From Pelobates cultripes (Eukaryota > Chordata > Amphibia > Anura > Pelobatidae): a stretch of DNA of 64,000 bases. Under the pieces are notes generated by a model that did not search any database, was not told the origin of the DNA, and saw only the letters and a program-made list of their open reading frames with translations. The stretch covers positions 104,954,605 to 105,018,604 of the forward strand of contig OW240913.1 of the NCBI GenBank assembly GCA_933207985.1, given 5' to 3'. Below, piece after piece: positions 45,986 to 58,161 of the stretch. The translations under genes were made by a program, and so were the position numbers. How positions within the stretch are numbered: the stretch's first letter is position 1; each line of letters opens with the position of its first letter.

Positions 45986-46192
45986 TTAATATTGTTGGAT
46001 ACGTTTTCAAATGATTTCATATTTTTGGATAAACTTTTAAAATTATTTAACATTATGAAAACTATTTAAACAAATTTATCTAAATATTTTATATTTTGAC
46101 ATTTTTTTTATGTATTCATACATATTATATTATAATTTTAAAGTTTATCCAAAAATATTAAATCATTTGAAAAGCTTATCCAACAAAATTAA
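45986..46192. mobile_element. AT-rich hairpin MITE with ~70-bp arms
   Basis: Left arm TTAATATTGTTGGATA...TCAAATGATTT...ATTTTTGGATAAACTTT is inverted on the right as AAGTTTATCCAAAAAT...AAATCATTTGA...TATCCAACAAAATTAA. Arms about 85 percent identical; TTAA-like ends. Confidence 0.75.
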
Positions 46193-46198
46193 TTTGAG

Positions 46199-46306
46199 GT
46201 CTGCAAAATGTGGCAAAAAATAGCTGAAATATTGTCCTACTCAGATCTATTCACAGTTTAGATATTTTAGCCTTAATTTTCAGAGTTTAGTGAATAACCC
46301 TGATGG
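46199..46306. mobile_element. Right-end fragment, TTATTCACTAAA-end MITE family
   Basis: It ends TTTAGTGAATAACCCTGATG, the inverse of the CAGGGTTATTCACTAAA terminus shared with copies at 60.7 kb and others. It lies directly beside the 45986-46192 hairpin. Confidence 0.55.
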
Positions 46307-46309
46307 TCT

Positions 46310-48040
46310 TATCTTATAGTGGTGTTAACAAGACTGATTAATTCCATTAATGACGATAAGCCTGCAATTAGTTTCTGTTATAATGAATTCACCACCATAA
46401 GTAAAAATAAATCCCTTAGAGAGTATTGCAAGAGATTACATTTCATTTTCACAGCAACCATCAAAATGCGAGATTCCTTGAAGTGATAGTGATCAAGAAA
46501 CAATCAATTAAATTGGCCTAATTGGCCAGCAGAAAGAAACACAACACTCTCCTAATTTGTTTTCAGTGGCCAGTTAAGTATGTAATTGCAAGTCTGTTCC
46601 CACCAATTTATATGCCACATGGCCAATCTCTGTTTAAAACAATTAACTAAATAAAAGTGTGGAACTCCGGAATGCGCTTTGAATAAACAACGGTTTTTGA
46701 AGCACTCAAAGATTCTTAACTGGTTTAACAATACTACCAACATTTCATTACTATTCTCAGTGGGTATTCCGTAATTCTATGTAATTTTAATTAAGGAAGA
46801 GTTCTGAAACAATCTCCCTCTGTGTTACCTCCAAGCATACAATTAGCAGTGTACAATTCTGCTGTGAACATGCAGCTAATGATTTCAGATTAATAATTTA
46901 TCTTTAATGCCTTAATCATATTAATGTCACGCTCACTAAGACAGAATACCAACAGGTGATGGTAGGTAACACTTTGAATGGCGTGTTCAACTTTTTTTTT
47001 CTATTAAGTGACCTCAATGGGAAAACAAATGAATATTCAACATATTTGTCACTCTTGTTTGTCAGGGAAGTGCAGATTATGATGTATTAGTCAACAATGT
47101 TCCCGTAAACATTGGAATTAATTAGTATCTGAATTTAAGCATCACTATTCTTGAATTATGATATTTTTACAATATCAGTAAATTAATGCACAGGTTGCAT
47201 TCATCTTAACCACTGAATTGTGTATGGCGATAAGGCGGGGTAGAGCTGTGTGGCATCATACATTACCGGCAGCAGTGTCTTATTCATTGCTTCACCATGA
47301 ATTTGTGCAAGAATTAGTCAATTAAATATATAGACATCAGACATTGGGATATGTGCCCAAATAGGGCTTACAATCTACATAATACAGAGTATAGCAATTG
47401 ATACAATTTATATATTTTCATGTGATTTGTTATCTATTAAAATATTCTTTAAATTTATCCCTTCATAAACCATTGAGGTTCCAGCACTGCATTAAAAACA
47501 CTAACATGAGACATATATATCTCCATACTTGCAGAAAATTTCTTTCATACTTTGGGTATAAATAAATAATAAATAAAGCTATGGCCTTATTTTGCTAATA
47601 AATAAATAAATGGACAAAGAAAAAGAGATAAAAGTTCATGGAACAATTCTACTTCACAAGGATCACTCACTCATGGCCAAAAGGGCCATAGACAAAAAAA
47701 AGAAGAGTCTTAGTATTGCATAGAGAAACTAAATTGTTGCTTTTTAAATATGAGTTATTTAATGAAGGGTGTGCACTAGACTTGTGCACAAATCCCTTTC
47801 AGATGCATTATACAAATCACATGCCTGTTAATCTATAAACATTAATTGACTAATTCACGATTTACCTAAATAATCAATTCATTTGTCCATAGATTGACAT
47901 GCATTTGAATCGTTCGATGTAAGTGAAATGGATTTGAACACAAATATAGTGTGAATCATATTTAAATTATTACATGGGTATCAGAACTAATGAGCAAAGA
48001 AGGTCCTTATGAAAGATGTTTTTGGCCCTCTTCCCCTTTT
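46310..48040. other. Intron sequence, no clear feature
   Basis: AT-rich and unique-looking; nothing recognisable. Confidence 0.45.
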
Positions 48041-48044
48041 CTAT

Positions 48045-49080
48045 CAATTCTATTAAAGAGATGCTCTAAGCCAGTGCTGGAACTACTGCAAGGACAGCAA
48101 GTGTGGTTAAACAGGAGCCCACAAGCTACAGGGGGCCCGTTGGGTGACCCTCACACTGTGGACCATCGTATGGGCATTTCTGATCAGGTGGCAGGACTCA
48201 GTGGGCCTTTAACTGCATGACTAGACCCCTGTCAGATCAGCAGTGATAGGAGGAAGAGAGTTCAGGTCAATTTCTCCCAGCTTACAGTAAGAGCCACACA
48301 GGGTAAGAGGAGGCAGAAAGTAGAGGGGAAAGAGAAAGTCGAGCCTGCACTAGCCCTAGACTCCCATCAGGCTCAGCCTGCAGTCCGATCCACTGGACCC
48401 CAGGAAAGCCACCCTCCAACACCAAATATAATATGAAAATTATGGAATGTATATGTGTGTGCCAGTGTGTATCTGTATTTACAGTATGTGTGGCAGTGTG
48501 TGTTTATCTATGTGTGTTGGTATCTGCATTTGTGTGTGTGTGTGTGTGTGTGGCAATGTATGTGTATATGTGCATACATCAGATCAATCAAACACCAACA
48601 CTACAAACAAACATGCCCCTGCATTCTAAATACCAACACTACGTCCAAATACAAAATTGCAATAAAAAAACAGAAGCATTACATACAAATACACCACTGC
48701 AATTAAATGGCAACACCACACATTAACACACCCCACATTAAACATTAACACTACATACACATACACACCTGCAGTCATTTGTCAAAACTGCATACATGCA
48801 GAAACTGCATTCACAATCCAATACTACAAACAAATGGACTTCAAACACACCTACATCATAGGAAAACATGCTTACACTCAAACAGACACTGCTCACATGT
48901 ACGTCCCTGTCAGGCTGAGCAAATGGTAAACCCACAGCTGGCAATGCATTATAGGAGTTTAACAATATTTGTGGATCTACCTTTTCGTCACCCTTCTGAT
49001 ATACGGCTCTAACAATTCCTTGGACCAGCACCCTCTTTGTATTAGTTCCGCCACTACACTAAGCACTATAACCATCACAG
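48045..49080. repeat. Unclassified repeat interrupted by TG/CA-rich low-complexity DNA
   Basis: The first part (48080-48420) is GC-richer, with GGGGGCCCGTTGGGTGACCC and AGACTCCCATCAGGCTCAGCC, which I associate loosely with frog interspersed repeats. A (TG)n-rich tract follows (48453-48575) and then CA-rich sequence with AACACTACA phrases to about 48890. The low-complexity open frames are not genes. Confidence 0.4.
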
Positions 49081-49254
49081 TTCACTGTTGTCACCTGGAT
49101 CCATCTGACAGTAAATTGTCCAACATTTTACAGTTCATATTGTTGAAGTATGACCTTATACTTTATCAAACCAGCAACAATATAGGCTCCCCAACAGAGC
49201 CAATTAAGTGTTAAACTGCTCTGTAGACCAAGCATATCCCTTGCCTAATGCTTA

Positions 49255-49445
49255 CACTAACTGTATGCCTACCCTAATATACACTACCTTTAACCCTAAA
49301 ACTGCATTAACACATATCCAGCATTAACTCTTACCTTACCCTAACCCTATCCCTAAAGGTAACCCTACTCCAACACTAAGAGTATCCCTACCCTACTTAA
49401 ACCCCTTACCCCTTAATTCTAAGCCCACCACTAACCCCAACTTTA
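49255..49445. repeat. Degenerate CCCTAA-rich tract
   Basis: Repeated TACCCTAA, ACCCTAACCCTA and AACCCTACTCC phrases without a strict period, resembling decayed telomere-like or CCTAA-type simple repeat. Confidence 0.55.
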
Positions 49446-49494
49446 CACATAAGGTGTTACCCACTGCTGATATTAATGCTTATATTACAAATGG

Positions 49495-50150
49495 GTTTTA
49501 CTATATTTAAAACAGTAGATGGTCGTATGTTGCCACCATCTACTGGCCATTTTCAGAATAACACAATGTAATTCTGAATGAGCCTGGTTCCCAGTTGAAT
49601 ATACAGAGAACGGTGATGGGAACCTGGAAAAGGACAGCACTGGTCCATATGAGCTGGGGATAGGCTGAGTGACCTTGTCATGGTATATTCATAAAGCTGC
49701 CTGCATGATACAAAAACTGTGGTGGAGCTCGATCGGGCATAGTTGCGGTTTTATGATTGCGTTAAAGGGCTCTGTGCAGTGCTGACAGTGCTCTGTCCAG
49801 CACTGCACAGAGCTCACCGGTCTGTGTTGGGCCACTTAAAATTGCCCTAGATGACTTACCTGAGCCCTGGGTATCCATTGATACTTTGGGTTAGTGCTGT
49901 GATCAGGAAGTTAACCCTACTCACACCAAGATCTCATAAGGCATTTAAATACCTATTCAAGCTTTTCTTGAAAAAGTGTGGGGCTACTAATATTGGCCCC
50001 AACAAACCCAGTCTTAACTTAAATCTGCCCACACCATGTCTATTTTAATAGGCATTTAAATACCTATTTAAAGAGCTGTTTACAGCGCAGGCATCCACCC
50101 AGCTCATCTAAAACTTTTGGGTCACTAAAAATGGCCCCAGCAGACAGGGG
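49495..50150. mobile_element. Degenerate hairpin-bearing element with an internal tandem repeat
   Basis: Perfect hairpins lie at 49513-49523/49535-49545 (CAGTAGATGGT) and 49769-49784/49798-49813 (GCTCTGTGCAGTGCTG, 16 bp). The phrase GGCATTTAAATACCTATT is duplicated at about 49939 and 50051, each followed by a variant of GG..ACTAA.A.TGGCCCCA.CA. A third weaker GGCCACTTAAAATTGCCC is at 49830. Family unknown. Confidence 0.5.
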
Positions 50151-50159
50151 GGAGCCACA

Positions 50160-51712
50160 GCTATCCACTGATATCTACAGTACATGTAATTACCAAACAT
50201 TAAATCCCATTATAGTTAGGGCATAATGACATGTCCTAACATTATTAACCAGGTGACTTTCCAATTTAGATTCCCATAGTCTCCATAAAGTTAGTCCCTC
50301 CTTACTTGATATAGATCTCCACATTGTCCTGCAATTAACCTCTCCTTACAAAACTAGAAGCTCTTATTTCTGTACAATTTCCCCCTCTCTTCCCAATTTA
50401 CATTTCACTTTCTCTTGGCTATTGAGACAATTAACCCGTCCGAGAGCCCATTTATAATACTAAAAATGTTTTCTCCCCTCCTTCAGCCCTACAAAGACCT
50501 AGTGGTATTACAGATAAGGGCACACACTCATAACGACACTGTACTCATTCACACACTGGCACAAATATACAGATACACAGAAACAGAATCACATATTAAA
50601 TATTCTCAGTTATCTAGATGAACACATACAGATACACATTACCAGCCCTACAGACACACATTCAATGTTATACAACCTAGCATTCATACATACATAGTTG
50701 TAGATTTCACTAGTGTCAGACACGTGTTGCTAAGGACTCCTCAGCCATTTTTCCTTAGCATTTCTGTTGCACTTCCTGCTCTCTTGCTCTGTCAGCTTAA
50801 TAATTCTGAATGCAGCTGGGATATAATGACATCATATACCAGCCACATTGCCTGCAGGGCTACTTAAATTCTGTGGGCCCTGGTGCGGATCCACCAGCTG
50901 CATCAGCATATATTGAAGATGTATGATGTATTCTTTCCAATAATTACCCATACTGAAATTAAACGCATATAATTTTCAAGAAAAATTCTAACAAACCCTT
51001 TTTCTTGCCTATCGAAACTTGTTTTTTTAATTGTGCATTAGAATTGCTGTAATCCCATGAGATAAGCAACATAGAATATAACTCTCATGAGGTTATACTT
51101 ACATGTAGTGTAGTAAGGTCCCTTGGTAATCTGGCAGATATTTCACTTAGATAAATTGCCAGTGTCTGTAAACTATTAGGCAAAAACAAATGGAGAAAAA
51201 AATTAATTAAATTAAATTAAATAAAAAAAAATATATATACACTTTAATCCTGATCACTATAATTGTAGGAATTGTATTAAACTAGCCGTAGTTACTTTAA
51301 CTTGCCTCAAATTAGTTTACTAACTGTTTACTTAAAAACAACAGTCCTTCAGGAATGTTTAATATTCTTAATGCTTATATTACATGAATAAATCATTAGG
51401 TTTTAACAGCAATGCAGATAAAAATAAGTATGCATAGAAAATCCATAATTGGAGACATAATTGTTTTCCTTATTAGTTCTCATTTGCATACAATTACAGT
51501 CCCCTCCCCCCCCCCAAATAATTAGAGTTGGTTTCATTGAACAAAAGCACTAAGGTCCAGGTATAAGTTAAGACTAAAATTGGAGTTTATTCACTAAAGG
51601 ATGAGTTGTGGTGCTTTGAAGAGTGATGTTTACATTTTGAGAACATTTGAGAGTTTTTTCCTCACTCTGCTACTTTGGCCTAAATTTAGAAAATCTGTTG
51701 TCTGCTTGTCTG
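50160..51712. other. Intron sequence, no clear feature
   Basis: Mostly AT-rich; a short C run at 51507-51515. Interval 50700-50900 is GC-richer and could be repeat, but has no recognisable ends. Confidence 0.4.
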
Positions 51713-51714
51713 AG

Positions 51715-51990
51715 TAATTGTGTGTGTCTGTCAGTATGTGTCTGTGAGTGAGTGTGTCTGTCAGTGAATGTGTGTGTGTGTGAGTGATTGTGTATGGCTG
51801 TCAGTGTGTGTGTCTGTGAGTGTGTGTGTGTCAGTGATTGTGTGTGTCTGCCAGTGTGTGTCTGTGAGTGCTTCAGTGATTGTGTGTTTCTGTCAGATTG
51901 TGTCAAATCAGTGTGTGTGTGTGTGTGTGTGTGTATGTCAGTGAATCTAAGAGTGTGTGTCTATCAGTCAAAGTGTGTGTGATTGTTTTT
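51715..51990. repeat. TG-rich minisatellite with GTGTCTGTCAGTG units
   Basis: Roughly 20-bp units of TGTGTGTCTGTCAGTGA(T/A)TG recur about ten times with interspersed (TG)n, including a pure (TG)n run at 51911-51933. Similar in style to the CA-rich array at 3787-3990 but on the other strand. Confidence 0.85.
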
Positions 51991-52128
51991 AACAGGACGA
52001 GGTGTGGCATTGGCAGATAGGGGTGGGGCAAATGTAAATTAGGAGGTGCCCGAGTTCCATTATGCCTAGGGCAGCACAGATCCAAAATACATCACTGGTT
52101 ACAGCTGTACCAAAAGCATTGTCTACAG

Positions 52129-52247
52129 TAGGGGTAGGCAAACTTTAGAACTCCAGATGTTGCGGGAAACATCTCCCATAATGTGCATACAGCCATAATA
52201 CTGACAAAGTCCATAACATCTGGAGTGCCAAAGGTTATCTACTTCTG
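52129..52247. mobile_element. hAT-like short MITE with 8-bp target duplication
   Basis: A 119-bp palindrome-like element reading AGGGGTAGGCAAACTTTAG, CTCCAGATGTTGCGGG ... CATCTGGAGTGCCAAAGG and ending TTCTG. The octamer GTCTACAG lies at both sides (52121-52128 and 52248-52255), the duplication length typical of hAT elements. Related to the copy at 37412-37521. Confidence 0.85.
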
Positions 52248-52685
52248 GTCTACAGTGTAGAAGTGAGAAAACATTTCAAATATCTTAAAACTACATACTA
52301 CTAAGTCAATATTAATTTAAATCTGAAAAAAATATATAAAAAAAGAGTTTGTAAAGGAAAACTAGAAATACAATTTAAAAAACACACATGACTGATAAAG
52401 TTTTGACTATATACAAATATAAATGAAGGAAGCACGGAACATTACAACATTTTAAAATTTTTAAATGAAATGCTCCAACAAACACGGAAAGCAAAGCAGC
52501 CCATTAAGTACTACTTTAAAATATACACCAATATATAATTTGCCATAGGCTTAAAAATATTCAACAATACAAATAAAAAAATACAAACACTTTGTTTTAA
52601 CTTTATTATGATGATGATTTATTTAAGCATGTATAGTTTTTCCTACTGTGCTAGAAAATGAAAACAAAGTTATTTGTCACTTATG

Positions 52686-52729
<44 letters not shown>

Positions 52730-52756
52730 GTGTGTGTGTGTGTATATATATATATT
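52686..52756. repeat. (TA)n(TG)n(TA)n compound microsatellite
   Basis: Runs of TA, TG and TA of about 10-20 units in total, next to the 3' end of the R4-like LINE, where such repeats often mark the tail. Confidence 0.93.
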
Positions 52757-52759
52757 GAC

Positions 52760-54500
52760 TTTCTCATCCCCCTTAGTTATAGTAGTTTTTTTTTTTGTGT
52801 GTGTATATTCTTGGGTCCTGGGAGGTTCTGTGGGTTCTGTGTGTATCTTAGCTGTTCCTATAACTGCACTCTTCTGGACAGCGATCTCAGATGTCCCACA
52901 TGGAATCTGTTGAAGCTACTCCCGTAACTTGGGGGGGTCACAGCACTCAGTGATTCTATCCCAACTGGGACTACTACTACCTTCACTTTCCACATCTTTT
53001 CTAGCTCCTCTTTCTGTCCTTCGTATATGTCCACCTTCTCATGTTCCTTCTTCCTGATGTTGTGGTCACTTGGTATGGCCACATTCACCACCACAGCAGT
53101 CTTCCTTTCCTTGTCTACCACCACAATCTTAGGTTGATTGGTCACTTCTTGCTATCCTTACTATCCTTAGTGGTATCTCCCATCTGGACATACAGCTTGA
53201 TGTCATTCATGTAGAATATGTAGCTGAAGGTGGTTTCACTTTGAACATGTATCTGTATCCACTCTTCATGATTGAATTAAATCCTATGCAGAACTGCATT
53301 GGGGATAGCATATCACCCAATTATATGCCACATTTGATGTTCACTTATGTTATTGTACTGGAATTGGCTTTCTAGAGTTGTTTTCCACTTGCCCAGCAAG
53401 TTCTTCATGAAGGCTTTTAGTAGGGTTAAGCATTCCAGTGTCCATGGATGTGGCATTGCATTATAGGCTTTTTTGTAGTCAAAAGGTTTTGCACAGATTG
53501 TTCTGTCTTGTTTGAGTATTGCTCATGTACTGACTCATATGCCCATCAATCTGAAAAGCTATGATGCCTGACTAGACCTTCCATGCTGTGGGGAGTCGGG
53601 AGATTAGCTGGTAGTTACACGATTATGTTCCCTTGTGAAAGTCCTTCATGACCAGTATTGACCAGTATTGTTCTGCCTTGTGTTATCAAGTCAGGGTGGG
53701 AGCCTATTGCTAGTACATAGTTAATTTGTGCTGCTTTGTGTTCATGCAGCATTGTTCATTTTTTTAACCAGTAGGTGGGGTTTATGTCAGGTCCTGGGGG
53801 AGAACCAACTTCTCATGTGGGCTACTCGTTGTTGGTTATCTTCCACTATGAGAGATCCTTTTTTTGAGAGCATGCAGTGGTCTTCTTTTAGGTTTGTAGC
53901 CACCGGGTCTTGATGTTATGAGATGTTTCTTTCTCCTCTATGTGATTCCACCCCTGTTCATTCTGTGCTGTGCATACACCTTGGATGGCCCTTTGATAAA
54001 CAGCCATCCTGTATCTGCTCGATCTGATTGCCAGAGCTGTTAGCTTTTGCTTTGCTGTTCCTAGTGCCTCTAGCATGGGCATATTCTTATATTTCCTCAG
54101 TAGTCAGGATCTAATCTTGATCTTTCCATCTCTGTGAAGTTAATCCATCTTACTGACTTCCTTAAATGTTGCCTTTATCATGGCTTCCAGTTTTAGTCTT
54201 CATGGTGCGCATGATCCAGCCTGATCTTGTTGAAGGACCACTAATGCTGTGGGACATATGAGCATGTTGGTCTCTGTGATCGTGTTGGTTCAGATTGTGG
54301 ACAGTGCCTCATTAACCACTGCTAAGGTACTGTCTGGTGGCAGTTTTACAGTAATCTTTTGTAATCTTGTCTGGTGGTTAAGGACTGCTAGCTTTTCTAT
54401 GGTCATCTTTCCTATATCTGCTGTTATGCCATCTTGGGGCAGAGATTCATATTGGCTACCCTCTGTAAGTATTGGTGTGAGTATGGAAATGTCATCCATG
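52760..54500 (-). mobile_element. Degenerate R4/Dong-type LINE with restriction-like endonuclease tail
   Basis: Read on the minus strand, in several broken frames, I see in order: EALGTAKQKLTALAIRSSRY (about 54080-53990), a YWLKKM...AAQINY fragment (about 53780-53720), TQGRTILV and FHKGTI..NYQLIS (about 53680-53590), remnants of the conserved YKKAY and GDxxSP regions, the catalytic box as FYMNDIKLY (53215-53190), then NQPKIVVVDKERKTAVVV and AIPSDHNIRKKEHEKV (53145-53020). This order (linker, reverse transcriptase, PD...D restriction-like endonuclease) matches vertebrate R4/Dong/Rex6-type elements as I recall. Stops and frameshifts throughout make it dead. The 5' limit is uncertain and may reach 54790. 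Confidence 0.72.
52858..53145 (-). pseudogene. R4-like LINE endonuclease C-terminal fragment
   Basis: A 95-residue open frame. PKIVVVDKERKTAVVVNVAIP corresponds to the PD...D..VA segment of restriction-like endonucleases in R2/R4-group LINEs; the family's usual PD appears here as PK. KKEHEKVDIYEGQKEELEKM and VVPVGIESLSAVTP continue the known order. Near 52930 the frame shifts: SEIAVQKSAVIGTAKI is readable only in another frame. Non-functional. Confidence 0.7.
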
Positions 54501-54789
54501 GATCATGTATGATTTTGTGTGTAGTCCATCTAATTCCAGTTGTGACACTAACTTTTCCATGACTATGTTTAAACATTGTTTTGGTGTTGGTGTTTGTTTT
54601 CTTATTCGTCTACAGTTACCACATTTGTTTCATGTAGCTCCTCTCATTGGGTCTGCTATTGTAGTAGTTGTCAAGCGGGTCTAGATTTTTTACTTCATGT
54701 CCAGGAATGGTTTGTTCCAGTAGCCCACTTGTCATCAGATCGCCCAGATTCCCTAGTATTGTGAACCTTGTTAATCTGGACGATGTTCA

Positions 54790-56372
54790 AGCCTACATAT
54801 ATAACATTGTTTACAATTATTTTATCCAAATTCCATTTACAAAAAAAAAAATATTGTTATGGTGCTTATAACATGAACCCACTGAGTACCCTTCTACTAA
54901 TAAGCTATAACAATCCCTGGTCATGAAGGATATGTCCTAAAGAAGACTAGTAGTAAAATCACCAGTTGAGATGTGTCAATGCAACAAATATATAGAATTA
55001 AGCTAATCTAGACTGTATGAATATCCACACTTATAGTGTGTCTAGTCCGCTGGTATTGTAATAAATAAACAAAAGTTAAGCCTGGTCATAATAACACATT
55101 TCAAGCCAAAACTTGAAATCTTGATATAGTGAAAACAAGACAAGATGTCTCTGTGCATGGACATTTTCTCCAGTACACCTAGATTCCATTACATTGAATA
55201 CTATACATTACATTAAAGTAGGGATACTTTACTCATAATAACACAGATTTCTCATTTCCACTTTCATGCTTTTCTATCATAGAGGGAACTGGGATATGAC
55301 ATCTCACACTGAACCCTTTTTAAGTACAAAATGTGAGAAGGAAGAGTAAAAAGAGAGCTTCTGACACAGGGTGCATATATCTTGCTGAAGTGTGAGAAGT
55401 GGTTTACATAAATTTTAAATTCTTCTTGAAACATCGGGTCTTTTTAAAATTGAACTTCCTATTTGTGTACATAGTTACTAAACATTTGCAAACATTTTTA
55501 TAGAAACATAACAAGGAATAGCAAAACATTTAAAGTATTACTTCAATCCAAACAGAGTTTCAATAAAACTCTACTTTGTAACCCTGTTAAAAACTAAAAT
55601 AAAAAATAAATGCTACCATTTACTTTAGATCCCATTCCAAGTTATCTCTGTAGCGTGATACAGCACTGCTGATGAGTAGGGATGTCAGGGAGGATGGACT
55701 GAGGTTAAGACTTGGGCATAATGGAGGGAGGCCATACTGTCATTTATCATCCGTAGCCAGCATGCTATTTTCCTGATGACAGATGCCAAGTATGCAAAGA
55801 ATTGCAATTAACCTGCCCCGGGACTCTTGTTCTGGGCTGGCTAATAACACTGCCAGAGGTGGAGTTGCACATCTGGCAACAATGCATATCTTCTCTGTTT
55901 TTCTCTCTAACTGAAACCTTGCACATAGAAATGTCAAATCATGACCACTTGAAATCACTGAAGTGGTAATAGTGATTGGAGAAACCCTTTAATATTTAAC
56001 TTATTCTGTCTTGAAAAAAGCAGAAATAGTTCAACTCTAAATCATCAACAGTGTTAAAATGCTTCTTGATTTATTGTGAATATTGTAAATATTAAGTTCC
56101 TAAAGTTGTAGGATGAAGGCAAAACCCAAAACCCGAGTAAAATTGCTCATTTAGCTATATAATGTGGTCCCTAACTGACTATTATTAAGATGATGTCTAA
56201 AAATGAAAATTTAGCAACCACTCTAAAAAAGCATAGAATTATTCTGTAAAATACATGTTTCTTTTTTTTAATCTCAAAACATCCGTATCTTAAGAAACAT
56301 TCTGATATTTGAAACAGCGAACTATTTTAAAATCATTTTTAGAAATATATTAAATTGTGCTTTATATTCCAG
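54790..56372. other. Intron upstream of the 153-bp exon
   Basis: AT-rich. A TTTCTTTTTTTTAATCTC pyrimidine run and TTTATATTCCAG precede the exon. No transposon with recognisable ends. Confidence 0.5.
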
Positions 56373-56525
56373 ATATCCGAGACAGTGGAGGTCCTAAGCC
56401 AGTGATGGTGTATATACATGGAGGCTCCTATATGGAAGGCACTGGTAACTTGTTTGATGGGAGTGTTCTGGCCAGTTATGGAAATGTAATAGTAATTACC
56501 GTTAACTACCGCCTTGGTGTACTTG
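56373..56525 (+). CDS. nlgn1: nlgn1 exon encoding the oxyanion-region part of the esterase-like domain
   Basis: This exon is 153 bp (51 codons' worth), phase 1 at both ends, with acceptor TTTATATTCCAG and a strong donor CTTG|GTAAGA. The G carried from the upstream exon completes GAT, so it reads [18 protein letters not shown], then [12 protein letters not shown], and ends NYRLGVLG with its last codon split. HGGSY and NYRLG are hallmarks of the carboxylesterase/cholinesterase fold that neuroligins keep without catalysis. I recall mammalian NLGN1 having tyrosine where this copy has phenylalanine (NLFDG). It joins in phase to the 60-bp exon 13.8 kb upstream, or directly to the exon before it. 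The next coding exon (FLSTGDQ...) is not found before the window ends. Confidence 0.96.
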
Positions 56526-57841
56526 GTAAGAACAAAAATATCTTACGTTTACTTTGTACATGTACATTTTAATTACATATTCTTGTATATTGTTAAAATA
56601 TATTTATTTTATTTGCTTTTTCACTTTCAATTGGCACGGGTTAGTTGGAGCATTACAATATTACTTTGTTGTTTATTTGGAGCTAGCATATTGCTAAAGT
56701 TGTAGATGTTTATGTTCTTGTTTTCTTGTGTACACGTGAATTTATGTATAGCATGTAAATAATTTTGTCACAAACCTTTTATACATAAGCAGATATCAAT
56801 TCTTAAACAAGCCATCTTGCATGGTTAACGGTCCTGTTTTTGTTGATCCTTCCATTAGATATCCTAATTAGAATAGAATTATAAGATCTCTACCTTCTTT
56901 GAGTACTCAGTTGAAAAATATTGGTTCTTATTATGTATGTGTCAACAACAAACGTAGAACATTTCTGGTTCAAGTAATTTTTAATTGGTTATTTCTTTCA
57001 TGCATTGGAAAGTCCAATCAAGTAATATGGAAATGAAACATACGTCTATATTTAGGAAGCATATTTAGCTGTTGCTGTTGTGTCTGCCGTCGGAATATAT
57101 TAATGCTGGAAATATATGAATGCTATTCCAATATTTGAGCTATTTGGAATTCAGTAGAGAGTAATGTTTGCTAAATTGTGAGCAAAAGTTTAAGCACTGT
57201 TTGTTATGTTTCAATAATAAAGGGCACAACAGTCATTACACAGGCTTAATGCTGATATAATTGGATTTACACAACAAACCTAAACTTCAGTTATGCATAA
57301 AGGCTAATTCTGATGAGGCTGGTAATGATATTTTGGATTACATAAGCATATTTATGAAAGTGATAGGAAATCGTTGTACTGACCATATATGACATTCATT
57401 TTGAACAGACTTTACATTATTTTTCAATTGTTCTGACTATTTCAATGCTTTGGTTTGTTATCTTTCAGTAAACATTAGTTTATTTTGTGACTACGATCTA
57501 AATTAATCCATGATGGCGACAGATTGTATTTTTGTTTTTTAAATAGACAGACTATATTGTTTTGTTTTTTTACATATACAGACTATGCATATATGTATGA
57601 TTAATTTAAATACAAGTCACATTAAAATACATAGTGAATATTTATACTTGCCTTTGAATTTTAAGCCACAGTGAGAGATTAGGTTTGATATAGAACCTGC
57701 ATTCTTGAAGCTCGACTCATAGTGCATGTGCTTCCAATGTATTCTTTACCTGTACATTTTTAAATATTGCAGTGCTTTTTCTTGTTGAAGCTGTCATACT
57801 TATACCTATTATATCATTCACTTAATATTTTTGTCTTTATT
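56526..57841. other. Intron downstream of the 153-bp exon
   Basis: T-rich unique-looking sequence. One TGCATG at 56818-56823. Nothing else. Confidence 0.5.
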
Positions 57842-58161
57842 TTAAAGAAACACTTCAGGTACTATAATCACTACGGCCTGCTGATTACTTATGTCAGTTT
57901 GTCAGCATCATATGGCTCAACCTCAGTTTGACAGCACAGAAGGTGCTGAGGTGTTTCAGCATGGCTAAATCATGCTATCTCAATAATCAGAAAATAACTC
58001 TGCACAATTATTTTTTTAATTATGATTTCCAAGGCATGTCACTATGTTTGAAGTGTTTGTCAAGTGGTTTGACAAAAAAGGGGGAGACTGTACCTGTAGA
58101 GTTTTGTACCATATCCACAACAGTGAGCTGGAGCAGTTATAGTGCTTGGAGAGTGCTTTTA
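57842..58161. mobile_element. Degenerate T2-type MITE
   Basis: It starts TTAAAGAAACACTTCAGGTA then CTATAATCACT. The right end, read inverted, is ATAAAAGCACTCTCCAAGCA then CTATAACTGCT, a diverged copy of the left. About 320 bp; the 78-residue open frame inside is chance. Confidence 0.65.

Noticed and set aside
48433..48726. Cysteine/valine-rich open frames
   Set aside because: Translations of a (TG)n tract; composition artefact.
51670..51982. HTHSQTHT-type and CVCVCV-type open frames on both strands
   Set aside because: Translations of the TG-rich minisatellite, not proteins.
52658..52927. Frame with YIYIYIY run
   Set aside because: It covers a TA/TG microsatellite and the antisense end of a dead LINE.
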